From NCBI GenBank assembly GCA_950022295.1, contig OX465600.1:234195782-234259781 (forward strand): DNA of 64,000 nucleotides, written 5' to 3'. Position 1 is the stretch's first letter; each line of letters starts with the position of its first letter. The notes beneath the pieces were generated by a model. It did not search any database, had not been told where the DNA came from, and saw only the letters and a list, made by a program, of their open reading frames with translations. Shown here in pieces: positions 1-10,584 of this stretch. The translations under genes were made by a program, and so were the position numbers. Source of the stretch: Bromus sterilis. Its lineage: Eukaryota > Streptophyta > Magnoliopsida > Poales > Poaceae.

Positions 1-611
1 TTGTTGATGTTCATGGGTGTGCTAAAATTTACAACATTTTTTTTAAACTTTCTCGATGGGACCTTTAGCATATTTTGAACTTTTTAAAAAAGTTGGAAAA
101 ATAATTTTTTAATTTTTTTTAATTTTTTTTAATGTTACTAGCTAAAATTTTCAACTTTTTTTGAAACTTCCCGTTCGGTCCTCTAGCCTATTTTGATTTT
201 TTTTAAATATAAAAATTTCCCTCACATTATTTTTTAGTAGTGGCGCATTCTTGAAATGCGCCACCCCTAAGAGCTTTTGGGTGGTGCATTCTGAATTCGC
301 CACTAATAATTCCTTAGGGGTGGCGCATTTCCAGAATGTGCCACTCATAAGCTCTTAGGGGTGGCGCATTTCCGGAATGCGCCACCTATAAGGTTCTTAG
401 GGGTGGCGCATTTCTCCAAATGCGTCATGTATAAGAGGATCCAGGGCTGGCCCACCCTTAGGGGTGGCGCATTTTAAAAAATGTGCCACCTATAAGAGCT
501 TATAGGTGACACATTTTTAACCAGTGTGCCATCCCTTACAACATAGTGGCGCATTACATAAAAAATGCGCCACTAATAAGGTTTTCATGTATAGCTATTT
601 CCCTAGTAGTG
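1..611. mobile_element. CACTA (DTC) DNA transposon, right terminus, left part outside window
   Basis: The sequence ending at 611 reads, on the minus strand, CACTACTAGGGAAATAGC, the terminal inverted repeat expected of a plant CACTA (En/Spm) element. Upstream lies an AT-rich tract (1-235) and then an array of short palindromes (238-573), typical subterminal structure where the transposase binds. Directly after 611 the sequence matches the interior of element B (22318 onward), so the transposon sits inside element A. The bases CAA at 612-614 would be the 3-bp target duplication, but the other copy is outside the window. No transposase is visible. The class is well supported; the family name is not attempted. 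Confidence 0.8.
238..573. repeat. CACTA subterminal palindrome array
   Basis: About eight imperfect palindromes with arms GTGGCGCATT and AATGCGCCAC lie near 238, 281, 319, 360, 402, 464, 505 and 545, spaced roughly 40-80 bp. Arms are mutated in some units (for example GTGGTGCATT near 282). Known biology: the transposases of CACTA elements bind short subterminal repeats. Here the repeat unit is itself an inverted repeat. Confidence 0.8.
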
Positions 612-640
612 CAATAAGCGCTTTCTTTTATGCCTTTGAG

Positions 641-1686
641 CTAGGCATGAAGATTATAAAGGATGCTCACAAGAGAATAAGAATTAAAGCAAAAGAGAGC
701 ATCAAGAAGAAAATGTGAAACACATTTAAGCCTAACCCACTTCCTATGCATAGGCATCTTGTAATAAAATAAATCATGAAAGCACAAAGTAACAAGCATA
801 GAAAGATAAAACAAAAACAACTTCAAAACTTTCATATTAAAGAGAGGTGTTTTTGTAACATGAAAGTTTCTACAATCTAGCTTTCCTCTCTCAAAGTAAT
901 TTTCAGTAGCATCATGAACAACATCAAGAATATAACTATCACATAAATCATGTTGTTCATGAACTACAAGGACGTGTATATTATTTTCAATACAGTCCTT
1001 AGGAGCATAAGATAAATGCAGCCCATCACAATGAGCCTTAATACGAGCGAAATTCTCCGGAATATGATTTGGAGATTTCAAAAGGATAATAGTACAATCA
1101 AGTGTGGGTGCAATAGCAACAATTTCATGCTTAACATAAGGAACTATAGCAAGTTCATCTTTGTAAGCATCATCCATAGTGGCATCATGGCCGTAAACAC
1201 GGCAAATATCAATATCATCAGAAAGGGATGTTTCAAGTGAGTCCTCGGAATCATAGGATTCCTCATCATAGCAATAATTAGCCTCTTCTTGGGAAGCAAT
1301 CATTTTATTTTCAAAAACCTCAATGTAATTATTGCAAACATAATTCTCAAAGCAATATTCAAGCACTGCAAAAATTTCAGAGTTGTGAATAGTATCGTAA
1401 TACCTTTCAATCAAAGAAGCAATCTCATAAGCACCCTTGAAGGCAAAAAATTCTTCAATCTTTTCAACGTCAAATTAATTATAAACACCTTTAGCATAAG
1501 AATATAAGGTCTCATTTTCATTAAAATCACATAGCAAAGGAAGGTGTTTACGATCTTTTTAAGAGCAGCAAGTAAAATCATAAATGTGGCATAAACACTC
1601 AGCATAGCAATAAGTAGTTTGTATTCAATCCCATAAGTGTTTCCCTCTCTGAGATAAACGATGTCGCGTATAATGAGCATGATCAT
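641..1686 (-). pseudogene. Decayed gag-derived ORF of element A
   Basis: The open stretch 1414-641 (257 aa) with an upstream part up to about 1686 in another frame matches the ORF of element B (22342-23587) residue for residue over long tracts. Shared blocks include GHDATMDDAY/GRDATMDDAY, HEQHDLCDSYILDVVHDATE and the C-terminal HRKWVRLKC. A hydrophobic segment (about residues 195-220, rich in L, F and V) precedes the basic C-terminal tail. Element G has the same C-terminal blocks downstream of a real gag domain, so this ORF is probably the C-terminal remainder of a gag polyprotein after loss of the gag core. No enzyme motif is visible and the function is unknown. Stops and a frame change near 1411-1480 make it broken. 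Confidence 0.6.
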
Positions 1687-1971
1687 CCAATGATTTTCCC
1701 TCTACCAAGTCGGTTGGGTTTTCAGCGCGAGCACAAATAGATCAAAGACGATCCAAGTGAAAGATGTCCATCCTACCATATTTTGGTGGTTCTGCACCCA
1801 TGGTTAGGATAACATAAGTAATAAGAGAAAGACAAAGACAAAAGGTAACAGCTAATTTTTTGGTTTTTCATAAAGACACACAAGCAAAGAAAAAAACTAG
1901 AAAGTAAACTAACAAGACTAAAAAGCAAAGGTAAAAGATAGTGTGCAACTACCCTATCTTGTAGACTGGAG
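1687..1971 (-). other. 5' untranslated leader of element A
   Basis: Between the ORF remnant and the primer site there is no credible gene. The stretch near 1870-1960 (interrupted A-rich tract) is collinear with 23640-23730 in element B and, reverse-complemented, with about 29040-29160 in element C. Confidence 0.6.
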
Positions 1972-1989
1972 TCCCCGGCAACGGCGCCA
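1972..1989 (-). other. Primer binding site of element A
   Basis: The minus strand reads TGGCGCCGTTGCCGGGGA, the primer site usual in Athila-type plant elements (assigned in the literature to tRNA-Asp), ten bases inside the LTR end at 2000. Confidence 0.85.
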
Positions 1990-1999
1990 GAAATTTTCT

Positions 2000-3376
2000 T
2001 GATGTCGGCGGGGAAGTAATAACTTCTCGCCCCTTGTTGGTTACCCCAAGTGGAACACTGAGATGCAGACAGTGGCAAATTTACCTCAGTGAAGATACCA
2101 AGGTTTATGTCTCTAGTAGGACTCCAAATGCAATAAGAAGATGGCAAGAAATCAATGGTGTCGTTTACAACCAAGGTTTCTTACTTTACCTGGACCTGCA
2201 CATAGACGCATCAGCTACATCGTATGGGCATTAAGCCAAGATGAGCATGCCATTTATTCATCAGCATCTATTCACTAATCATCCACCTTGACATATCTAT
2301 CCAGAACATCTCGCTGGTATTAAGTTGCGAACCCCAGCCAAACTGTTGGATCAAAGCAACAGACAACTGCATTAACACTCTATGCGTAATGTAAGCAATC
2401 CTTGCAACCGCAGTTACAAGCACCGTTGTTTTCTCCCTGGTGGAAAAAGCACATCCCCTAGTCTCATGGATCTGTCACTCAAGCTATAAATCGGGGGGCA
2501 TGAACCCACAAGCATGCATAATGCTCCCTCTTGGAGTTACTATCTACTACTTGGCCAAAGCAATACAAAGCAACGGAGAACATTCAAGAATACTCACGAA
2601 ATAATAATAAAAGGGTAAACCAAATATATTACTCATCACAATCTGAACATAATTTCATAATCCATCGGATCCCAGCAAACACAACATAGCAACACAAAAA
2701 CTAATACATAAGTGCCTTGATCATGTAGGGCAGCTCACAAGGTCTAAGAATTGAGGCACAAGATTGGAGAGAAAACATCATCTAGCTACTGATCATGGAC
2801 CGGTGGTCCAAGGGAAACTACTCACGACACAACCGGGATGCGCTCATGGTGGTTGAGAAGCCTCCGGAGGTGAATCCTCCCTCCGACAGGGTGCCGGGAC
2901 AGGGTCTTCTGGCAATCCGATCTCGGGATCGCGGCGGTGGCGGCGGAATAGTGGTGAAAATCGCGTAATGGGGCTCCTCTCGAGGGTTTCTGAATCGAGG
3001 GTGATATATATGATAAAAAGGGGGGGCGAGGGGAGGCCCCACCTGACCAGGCGGCCAGGTGGTGTGGCCTCCCCCTGGCCGCGCTGGGAAGGTGCCCGGA
3101 CAAGGGTTGGGCCTCCTCTGTCCCTCCTTCGGGCTTCCAGAGTGTTCTGTCGCGCTAATTTTTTATCTGAGTTTTTGGATTTTCCGAGCACTTTAATAAT
3201 TGGTATTTTCCTGCAATGCACGGACAACAGCAGACAGAAACTGGCACTGGGGCACTGAGTTAGTAGGTTAGTCCAAATATGTTGAAAAAGGTATGAAAGT
3301 GTAGCAAAACATATAGCAAAGTCACCAATATAAGCATGGAACAAGCAGATATTATAGATACGTTTGGGACGTATCA
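2000..3376 (-). repeat. 5' LTR of element A
   Basis: On the minus strand it begins TGATACGTCCCAAACGTATC and ends CATCA, the same ends as the LTRs of B, C, F and J. It holds the GC-rich leader block (about 2860-3130) common to the family. Length is 1377 bp against about 1620 bp for B. Confidence 0.8.
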
Positions 3377-3550
3377 GGAAGCTCGGGAATGAAAGCGGGG
3401 AGCCCACCAGAAGAGAGAGGCAACCGTCTCCGGGGTAGCGGTGCTTGCCACCAACACTTGTGGTTCCACCGCTGCTACGAATGACCACTCCTTGTTTTCA
3501 TGCTGTCGAGGAGTTCCCGGTGAATCTCGATTCCAGCACGCGCGCCCTCG
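3377..3550. other. Unassigned flanking sequence between elements A and B
   Basis: This 174-bp stretch abuts the LTR end of A on its left and the LTR of B on its right. It is the insertion site of B and so originally continued at 25386. I recognise no gene or element in it. Confidence 0.4.
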
Positions 3551-5167
3551 TGATGGATTCTTGCCCTTCGTTGGTGAGCCCCAAGTGGAAGGCGTGATGC
3601 AGTACAACAGCGAGTTTCCCTCGGTGAAGATACCAAGGTTTGTCTCCAGTAGGACTCCGGAGATGATAAGTAGGTGTCAGCGGCGCGACTGACGTGGACC
3701 TGCACACAGACACAGATAACTTTGTTCCCAACGAAGTTCAGAGAGGTTGTCAATCTCTCCGGTCTTGTTGTTCACAAAGGGTAAAAACACAAGGGATAAT
3801 GATAGCAAGTAAAAGCAGTAAAGTAAATATAGCGTGGAAACAGTGATAAGGATATGGACCGGGATACGTGATGTTCACTAGTGATGTCTCTCTCCCAAAA
3901 GACGATAAAAACTGCTATGCGAGGTAAACAAATTACAGAAAGGCAATTGACAGGATTATGAACCTACCGCAATGCTAACTATGCTACAAAAGAATGGAAG
4001 AGGCTCAAAAGCACGGGCAGTACGCCAAAATAAGTAGACCGAAATCCAACTGCATCTACTACTAATCATCCACCTTGAGATATCTATCCAGAACATCTCG
4101 CTGGTATTAAGTTGCGAGCCCCACCCAAAGTGTAAACCCAAAGCAACAGACAACTTCATTAAAAAGAACTTTGCGTAAAGTAAAGAATCCTTGTAACCGC
4201 GGTTACAAGCACCGTTGTTTTCCCCCTTGTGGCAATAACACATCCCCTAGACTCATGTTTCTGTCACTCAAGCGTGTCATCGGGGGGCATGAACCCACAA
4301 TCGATCATAACGTTCCCTCTTGGAGTTACTACCTACTACTTGGCCAAAGCAATAAACAGCAACGGAGAACATGCAAGAATTACTTAGGAACAAAAATATA
4401 AGAGATAAGAATAAAATATATTACTCAATCACAATCTAAACATAATCTCATAATCCATTAGATCCCATCAAACTCAGCATAGCACTAGCAGAAATATTAC
4501 AAAAGTGCCTCGATCATGTAGGGCAGCTCACGAGGTCTAAACCATGAAGATCAAAGAGGGGAGGAGAACATCACATAGCTACTGATCACGGACCCATGGT
4601 CCAAGGAAAACTACTCAAAAGACATCCGGGGAGCATCCATGGTGGAGAGGAGACTCCCGGAGGTCAATCCTCCCTCCGGCAGGGTGCCGGGAAGAGGTCT
4701 TCTGGTGCTCCCGATCTCGGAAGCGCGGCGGCGGCGGAATAGAGGAGAGTTTGCGAAATAGGGTTCTGTCTTCGGAGTTTCCCCGTGACGGAGAATAAAT
4801 AGGCGAAGGGGGACAGCCAGAGGGGGACCAGGGGCCCCAGGCGCCCCCTGGCGCGGCCAGGGGTGGGGCCGCGCCGGGTGGCCGCCTGGGCCCCCTGGCT
4901 CCCCTTGTCCCCTCTCAGGTTCTTCGCGAAGCTTCCTTCACGCTGATTTTTTATCTGAATATTCCTGAATTTTTCTGGCACTTTTTATATGGGGGAAAAC
5001 TGAAATACAAAAACAGCAGAAAACAGGAACTGGCACTGGGGTGCACTGAGTTAATAGGTTAGTCCAAATATGATCAAAAGTGTATGAAAGTGTATCTAGA
5101 TCATAGCAATATCACACAAAACATGCATGGAGCAAGCAGAAATTATAGATACGTTTTGGACGTATCA
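3551..5167 (-). repeat. 3' LTR of element B
   Basis: Starts TGATACGTCCAAAACG on the minus strand at 5167 and ends CCATCA at 3551; 1617 bp, pairing with 23766-25385. A TATTTAT box (rc of 4794-4801) lies just 3' of a GC-rich tract, as expected for an LTR promoter. Confidence 0.85.
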
Positions 5168-5168
5168 A

Positions 5169-5181
5169 CATCCCCAAGCTT
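5169..5181 (-). other. Polypurine tract of element B
   Basis: The minus strand reads AAGCTTGGGGATG immediately before the 3' LTR. The same 13-mer stands at the 3' LTR of C (32951-32963) and of J (63754-63766), and again inside B, C and G. Confidence 0.8.
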
Positions 5182-5530
5182 AATTCCTGCTCGTCCTCGA
5201 GTAGGTAAATGATAACAGCATAATTTCTGTGGTGACATGCTAGCAACCATATAAGAACTTTGAAAAGTAAAGCAATCAAGGTTAGAGATTCAATTCAAGT
5301 CATAACAGGCAAGAGTCTATATTAGCATTGAAACAAGTAACAAAAGAACATTAGGTGCAAGAGCACTCGCTGTCCGTGACGCGAATGTCTCCAAATGGTG
5401 TTTGCGTGCAAGAAGTGGGATAGGGAATACGAGAAAAAGTATTTTTGTGTTGAGAACTCAATCTACTAAAGTTTCACACTTGGTCTTCTTTGGAATCTTA
5501 TCTTGACTCGTCCCCAGACCACTAGCCAGG
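5182..5530 (-). other. 3' interior of element B left of the T insertion
   Basis: Non-coding. It matches the reverse complement of 32605-32950 in element C and ends with CCAGG, one copy of the T target duplication. The interior resumes at 19878. Confidence 0.75.
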
Positions 5531-8500
5531 TGTGACGCCCCCAAAATCAGACCGTGTACAGTAATCATACACACAGGGTACACGACTGAGATTAGGGTGC
5601 CACGGTGATAATATCACAGCACAACACTAAACACAAAAGGATAAACAAATATATTACAATAGAGGGGGGTCACACGGACCCGAATATATAAGTCATACAA
5701 GCCATAATATCTAAGTACAGACATAGTTAGTCAAGTTTTTGCCTTAAGAAGGCTAGCACAAATCACATCAGAGATACAGAACGAAAAGGCGAGGCCTCCT
5801 GCCTGGGATCCACAGAACTACTCCTGGTCAACGGGGAACTCGACGTCGTAGTAGGCGCCTCCGGGGTACTCCTGCTCCTGAGCTCCAACGTCGGCTGCAG
5901 CGGCCGATCAGGAAAAACAGTAAAGGAAATAAAGCAGGTGAGTATCTAGTATACCCGCGAGTCTTACGTCCGCTACTAAGCATTATGCATTGTATCAACG
6001 GAAAGAAGAGGCTGTATATAGTGGACTTAAAGACAGAAATTCAGAGAAAGGGTAAGAAGCTAGGCCTATCGAAGACTAGCATCTTCCGACGATGTCTTGC
6101 AGCATGAGGTAAGAATCAGCCAACAGTTTATATAAATCATAAAGTAACAATGCAGCAGAAGTTGCTGCAGCATTGTATAATAATAAGTTGTAATAATTAA
6201 CAATGCCTCCGAGTTCACCTCCTCGACATCCCCGCGAGGAAGAAAACCCAGAACCATACAGTTTAATATTAATAGTTTCTAGTGGTAAGATCCAGCTTCA
6301 GCATAAAGCGTCCTGTTACCGTGGACACGGCTATTCGAATAGATTAATCTTCCCTGCAGGGGTGCACTTGTGTTACGCTACACGCACGGATCTCCAGGGT
6401 GGCGGGAACCTTGTTAGGGAACGCTCCACCGAGGCTATCCGACACTTCATAGCCCATCTTTCAAACTCAACAGAGAGGTCATCCGCCGTCTAAATCCTAA
6501 GTACGCCGGGCCTTGGACCCCAACCCAAACGTACTCCTGCACGGTGCGTGACTGGCCGGTGAAGTTAAATCAAAGCAAATACAAATCACACTGCCGCGGA
6601 AAATAAGACAACACCACTTCCCGGCAATCAGCCCGCGGTACTGCTGACGTCTGAAGAGTCCTCGGACGACACTAAGGAGCGGAGGAGCCCATAACTCGTA
6701 GTTCCCACGGGTAGGTAGTGCGTACATGGCATATAGCCAACTCAAGACATTCACTGAACCATTTAGCATTTTAATTAACCTGCGTGACAACCGTTATCGT
6801 TGCCTCGACTTAACCGACCCGCGGACAACGACAGCAGCCAGGACCACCAGTACATCGGTGCCTGCCCCGTCGTCCCACCAAGTCACTGCGGTTACCAACA
6901 AGGTGAACCGTCTCCTTACCTTGTCTCGCGTGTGCTCCTGGAGGAGCTCGACTTTCGTAGTTTGGTAACTCTCGCGGCCAACGATCAGGGGCCAAGCACA
7001 CCGGTACACTGGTCGTACCCTCCCTGTCGTCCCGTCGCAATACCTCTCGCGGGCACCGTTGGGTCGCCCGACTTCTTACCTGAAGGACAATCGTCGTTCA
7101 GGACCCTATGGTGGTAAGACAAAGTCAGCCTCGAGTGGAGTACAAGGATTACTCCTTGATAGCTCACACTTGAGGTGACTAGGCATAACCCAGATAGGGG
7201 CCTTAGACGGTGTCTACATTGTACCGTACCTGTGCAGTTATAATATTTGTATCCGCATTCACTCCCCTGAGTGATCCCGTCCCTCTATCTAATCCTAGCT
7301 AACAATGCGCAGGGATCACTGCTGAATAATGCATAACAATAATAATAGGAAGCATAGGATAAAGGAAGGCACATCAAGGGGCGACAAAAATCAGGCTATG
7401 CAGTTGAATAGGATTGTAATCGTAGCAGCAGCAGTAACAATGCCTAGTGCAAGAAAAGTACGGAAAGATAGGCGATATCTGGGGAAGAGAATGGCTCTGC
7501 TTGCCTGCAAGCTCGACGGTAGTAGTAGGGTCGTCGACGACGTAGTCGTACTCAGCAGCGGTGTAGTCGACGGCAGCAGCGGGGTCTACCGGAGATTAAG
7601 GGGGGGGGGAAGAAACAATAAATACACAACAATAATAGCAATACAAATGCAAGACATAACAGATGAAATGTAAACGGGGTTCTAACGCAGTGCAATGCAA
7701 TATGCTCGGAGCGGGAATTCATCTGAGGATGAACTACCGGATCCGGGTGATTACCGGACAGGGTGTCCGGAGGGGGAAGGATCAAGCCGGAGGTGTCGTG
7801 GTTACCGGAACAACATAAGGGGGGTGTATCCGTGCTATTTGATCTATTCCGAGAAACATTCGTGTTCGGAATAAATTCATCCGGGCACTCTAACAGTACC
7901 GGACAATTTATCAGACAGACGGTCCGGAGGGGGAATGTTCGATGTTCGTTGTGTTAGAGGGGTGTGGTAGACATACAGATAGCGTAATCGTATTCGTTAT
8001 ATTTTTCTGATCAACTTTCATGTATAAAGTTTTTGAATCCGAGTTACGGTTTAAAAGTTATTGAATTTCAAAGCTTAAATCAATTGAAATGATTTTCTGA
8101 ATTACTTTTATTATTTATTAAACATTATCCAAAACATTATCCACAATATTATCCAGAATAGTGCCTCTGTTATTTATAAAATTTTTAATTAAATTAGAAA
8201 ATGCCTCTGGACCCACATGACAGTGACTGGATTTTATTAAACCTATTTTAATTAAACCAAATGACAGGTGGGGCCGAGGTGTCATTGACTCCAGCGTTAA
8301 CTAAGCATGTTTAATTAACTAAATGACCAGGGGACCCACATGTCAGTGACTGGGAGGGGTATTATCTCTCTGATTAATTTTTCTATTAAGCTAACCAAGC
8401 AATTAGCCGGGGGTCCACTGTCAGTGGCTGATTAGCCCCTAATCAACAAACTGACACGGGGGCCCCACCTAGCAGCCTCACCGGAGGGCTCACCGGAGCC

Positions 8501-9925
8501 CGCCGCCGGCGAGGTCGAAGGGGAGCTCGCCCCAGGGCACGGGAGGGTGCGCGGCTTGATGCGTTCGAAGCAGAAGACGACGGTGAGTGCACTGGTGGTG
8601 GTGGTTGCGCCGGAGACGCGCCGGAGCGACGTCGGCGACGTGCGCAGCGGCGGAGCCGAACGGGGCGAGGAGGACGACGACGTTCTAGCGCACGGGAATG
8701 AAGGGGAGATAGCGCGTTCGACTACTGGGAGCAGCGCGAGTGCAGTGACGCGCTTGGCCTGCCATACGCGGGCTCCAGGCCACGGCGGCGACCTCGCGGA
8801 CGGCGACGAGCTTCGGCTCCAATGGTGGAGCGGGCTACGGCGGGAGAGGAGGGGAGCGAGCGCAAGGGGAGTGTGGCCGAGCTCACCAGGAGCGCGTGGA
8901 GGAGGGCAGTAGGCTCCGGGGAGGCTCGACGACGCGGGAATTCGACGGCGATGTCGCGGCGGCACCGGAGGGGAACGGTGGCGTAGTCGTCGCTGCCGGG
9001 CCCCACGGTTCGATTCCTCGCGGTGGGTGAGGTAGTCGACGTCGAGGCAGCTCCTGGACAACACGGCGAGGCGGCGGGAGCACGTTGGCCGCGCTTGGCC
9101 ACGTCAATGGCGACGACGGCCCCGGGCGGTTCTTTCCCCGACGATGGCGAGCTGCAGGGGGAGGGGAAAAGATGGTGGGCGTGTCCAGGAGGGAGGGGGC
9201 GTTGCCCTTATCGCGTCCGCGGTCGCAGGGAGCAGGTGAGGGAGGGGAGGGCTCCAGTGGCGCCCGTGGCCACGGCTGCGCCACGGCGTCGAGCAGGTGG
9301 CCGACATGACGGGAGCAGGTGGGAGGTGGAAGACGGGCCGGGGTGGCTGGGCTGGGGTGGGCCTCGCCCCAGGCGAGCTTTAAGCCTTTTCCAATTTTCG
9401 TTTTGTTTTCTGTTTGCTCAATTTCTTTCTGTAATTGATTTATTAACCCTAGCATTTTTGTAAAAGGTTATTAGTGTTTGTAAATTAGTGTTACATATTA
9501 CTGAGGTGTCACAAAATATCTTGCTGCAAAATAAAATCATTAGATATTTCTTTTAAATATTAAATGCCCAAAGTAGGGGTTTTAACCCATTGTTTGAATT
9601 GTTTGGAATTTTCTGCAACTCCAAAAATTACCAAAGTTGGTCCAACATGATTATAATGATTTTTGGCAATTTACAAAAATAGTTACATGATTTTTGGAAC
9701 AACTTTAATTGAGCACTTTTGTTTTAGTTTCCATTTAAAGTAGTTTCAACTAGGGTTTGATTTCTTGATGAGCAAGATGCATTGTGATTTGGGTTTTGAT
9801 TACCAACCGGCATGATTGAAAAGAGTAGAAGCAAAGTTTGATTAGGGACAGGGGATAACAGTGATTTACAAACAGGGATGATCAACAGTGAAGATGATTA
9901 CTGTTACAAAACTGAGGGTGTTAGA
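5531..9925 (-). repeat. 3' LTR of element T
   Basis: Ends TGTGACGCC at 5531 and GGTGTTAGA at 9925 on the plus strand; the last bases should be ACA, so one terminal base has mutated. It carries an extra 12 bp around 8477-8498 (duplicated CTCACCGGAG) absent from the other LTR. A GC-rich, CpG-rich block at about 8460-9360 probably holds the promoter and untranslated leader, and AT-rich flanks lie either side of it. Open frames inside are not conserved coding sequence. Confidence 0.9.
8460..9360 (-). promoter_or_regulatory. GC-rich, CpG-dense LTR promoter/leader block of T (3' copy)
   Basis: A roughly 900-bp block rich in CG dinucleotides stands out from the AT-rich remainder of the LTR; the same block is at about 18410-19310 in the other LTR. 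Its position in the middle of a long LTR fits the U3/R region. No clear TATA box was found, so the start site is not placed. Confidence 0.4.
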
Positions 9926-9937
9926 AATCTCCCCCAC
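9926..9937 (-). other. Polypurine tract of element T
   Basis: The minus strand reads GTGGGGGAGATT directly before the 3' LTR start. It touches the stop codon of the pol frame at 9937, so coding sequence runs right up to the tract. Confidence 0.8.
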
Positions 9938-10584
9938 TACAAGAATTCTCGTCCCGAGAATTTAAGTGTAGCGAGGAAAAGATCGGGGTATTCATCGCGA
10001 AGGCGATCTTCGCGTTCCCAGGTGGCTTCATCTTCAGAATGATTCGACCACTGGACCTTGAGGAACTTGACGGTCTTGTTGCGGGTTCGACGCTCAGACT
10101 GATCGAGAATGCGGCTCGGATGTTCTCGATAAGTTAAGTCTTGTTGCAGCTCGATCATATCATGTTCCACTTCGCGGATAGGATCCTTGAAGCAGCGACG
10201 GAGTTGCGACACATGGAAGACATCGTGGACTTGGGAGAGGTTCGGCGGCAATTCCAACCGGTATGCCACGGGTCCACTCCTGGAAAGGATACGGAACGGG
10301 CCAATGTAGCGAGGAGCCAACTTGCCCTTGATACCGAAGCGATGAGTGCCCCTCATGGGAGTGACACGGAGGTAAGAGTATTCACCAGGTTGATACTCCA
10401 TTTCACGGTGTTTGTGGTCATAGTTGCTCTTCTGCCGAGACTGTGCGGCCTTGAGATTTTCTTGCACAATGCGAACTTGTTCTTCAGCTTCTTGGACAAG
10501 ATCCGGTCCGAAGTAGGGTCGTTCCCCAGTTCCTGACCAATTCAGGGGGGTTCGACATTTACGTCCGTACAGAACTTCGAAGGG
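9937..10584 (-). pseudogene. Integrase C-terminus and chromodomain of T, out of frame with pol
   Basis: The first ATG of this frame is at 10467 (176 aa), but homology continues upstream to about 10584, where the main pol frame is lost. Features by residue from that ATG: basic N-terminal part, GPF at 56-58 within a GPY/F-like module, then a chromodomain at about 129-165 with KVQW, NHSEDEATWE and EYPDLF. Chromodomains steer integration to marked chromatin in this clade. It would normally be the C-terminus of the same polyprotein; here it is separated by a one-base loss in the C run (minus strand) at 10582-10585. It has no start signal of its own, so separate expression is unlikely. Confidence 0.9.

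Larger units (their letters stand above)
612..3376 (-). mobile_element. Element A: non-autonomous Ty3/gypsy (Athila-like, TGATACGTC-type LTR), 5' part
   Basis: On the minus strand this is 5' LTR (3376 to 2000), primer site (1989 to 1972), then interior running left until the CACTA insertion at 611. Interior and LTR are collinear with element B (22315-25385) and are read in the same direction. The 3' half lies beyond the left edge of the window. No reverse transcriptase or integrase is visible. Its LTR is about 240 bp shorter than those of B, mostly because the stretch corresponding to 3710-4020 is missing around 2230. Confidence 0.8.

Noticed and set aside
238..573. CRISPR-like array
   Set aside because: Units are palindromic, diverged and irregularly spaced, in a plant genome and next to a CACTA terminal repeat.
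2844..3488. 214-aa minus-strand open frame across the A LTR border
   Set aside because: Crosses the LTR end at 3376 into flanking DNA and is made of untranslated LTR sequence.
8432..9463. Long overlapping open frames in the GC-rich part of the T LTR (also 18390-19409)
   Set aside because: They occur on both strands and in several frames, are P/R/S/G-rich, and differ in length between the two LTRs because of indels. This is composition, not coding.
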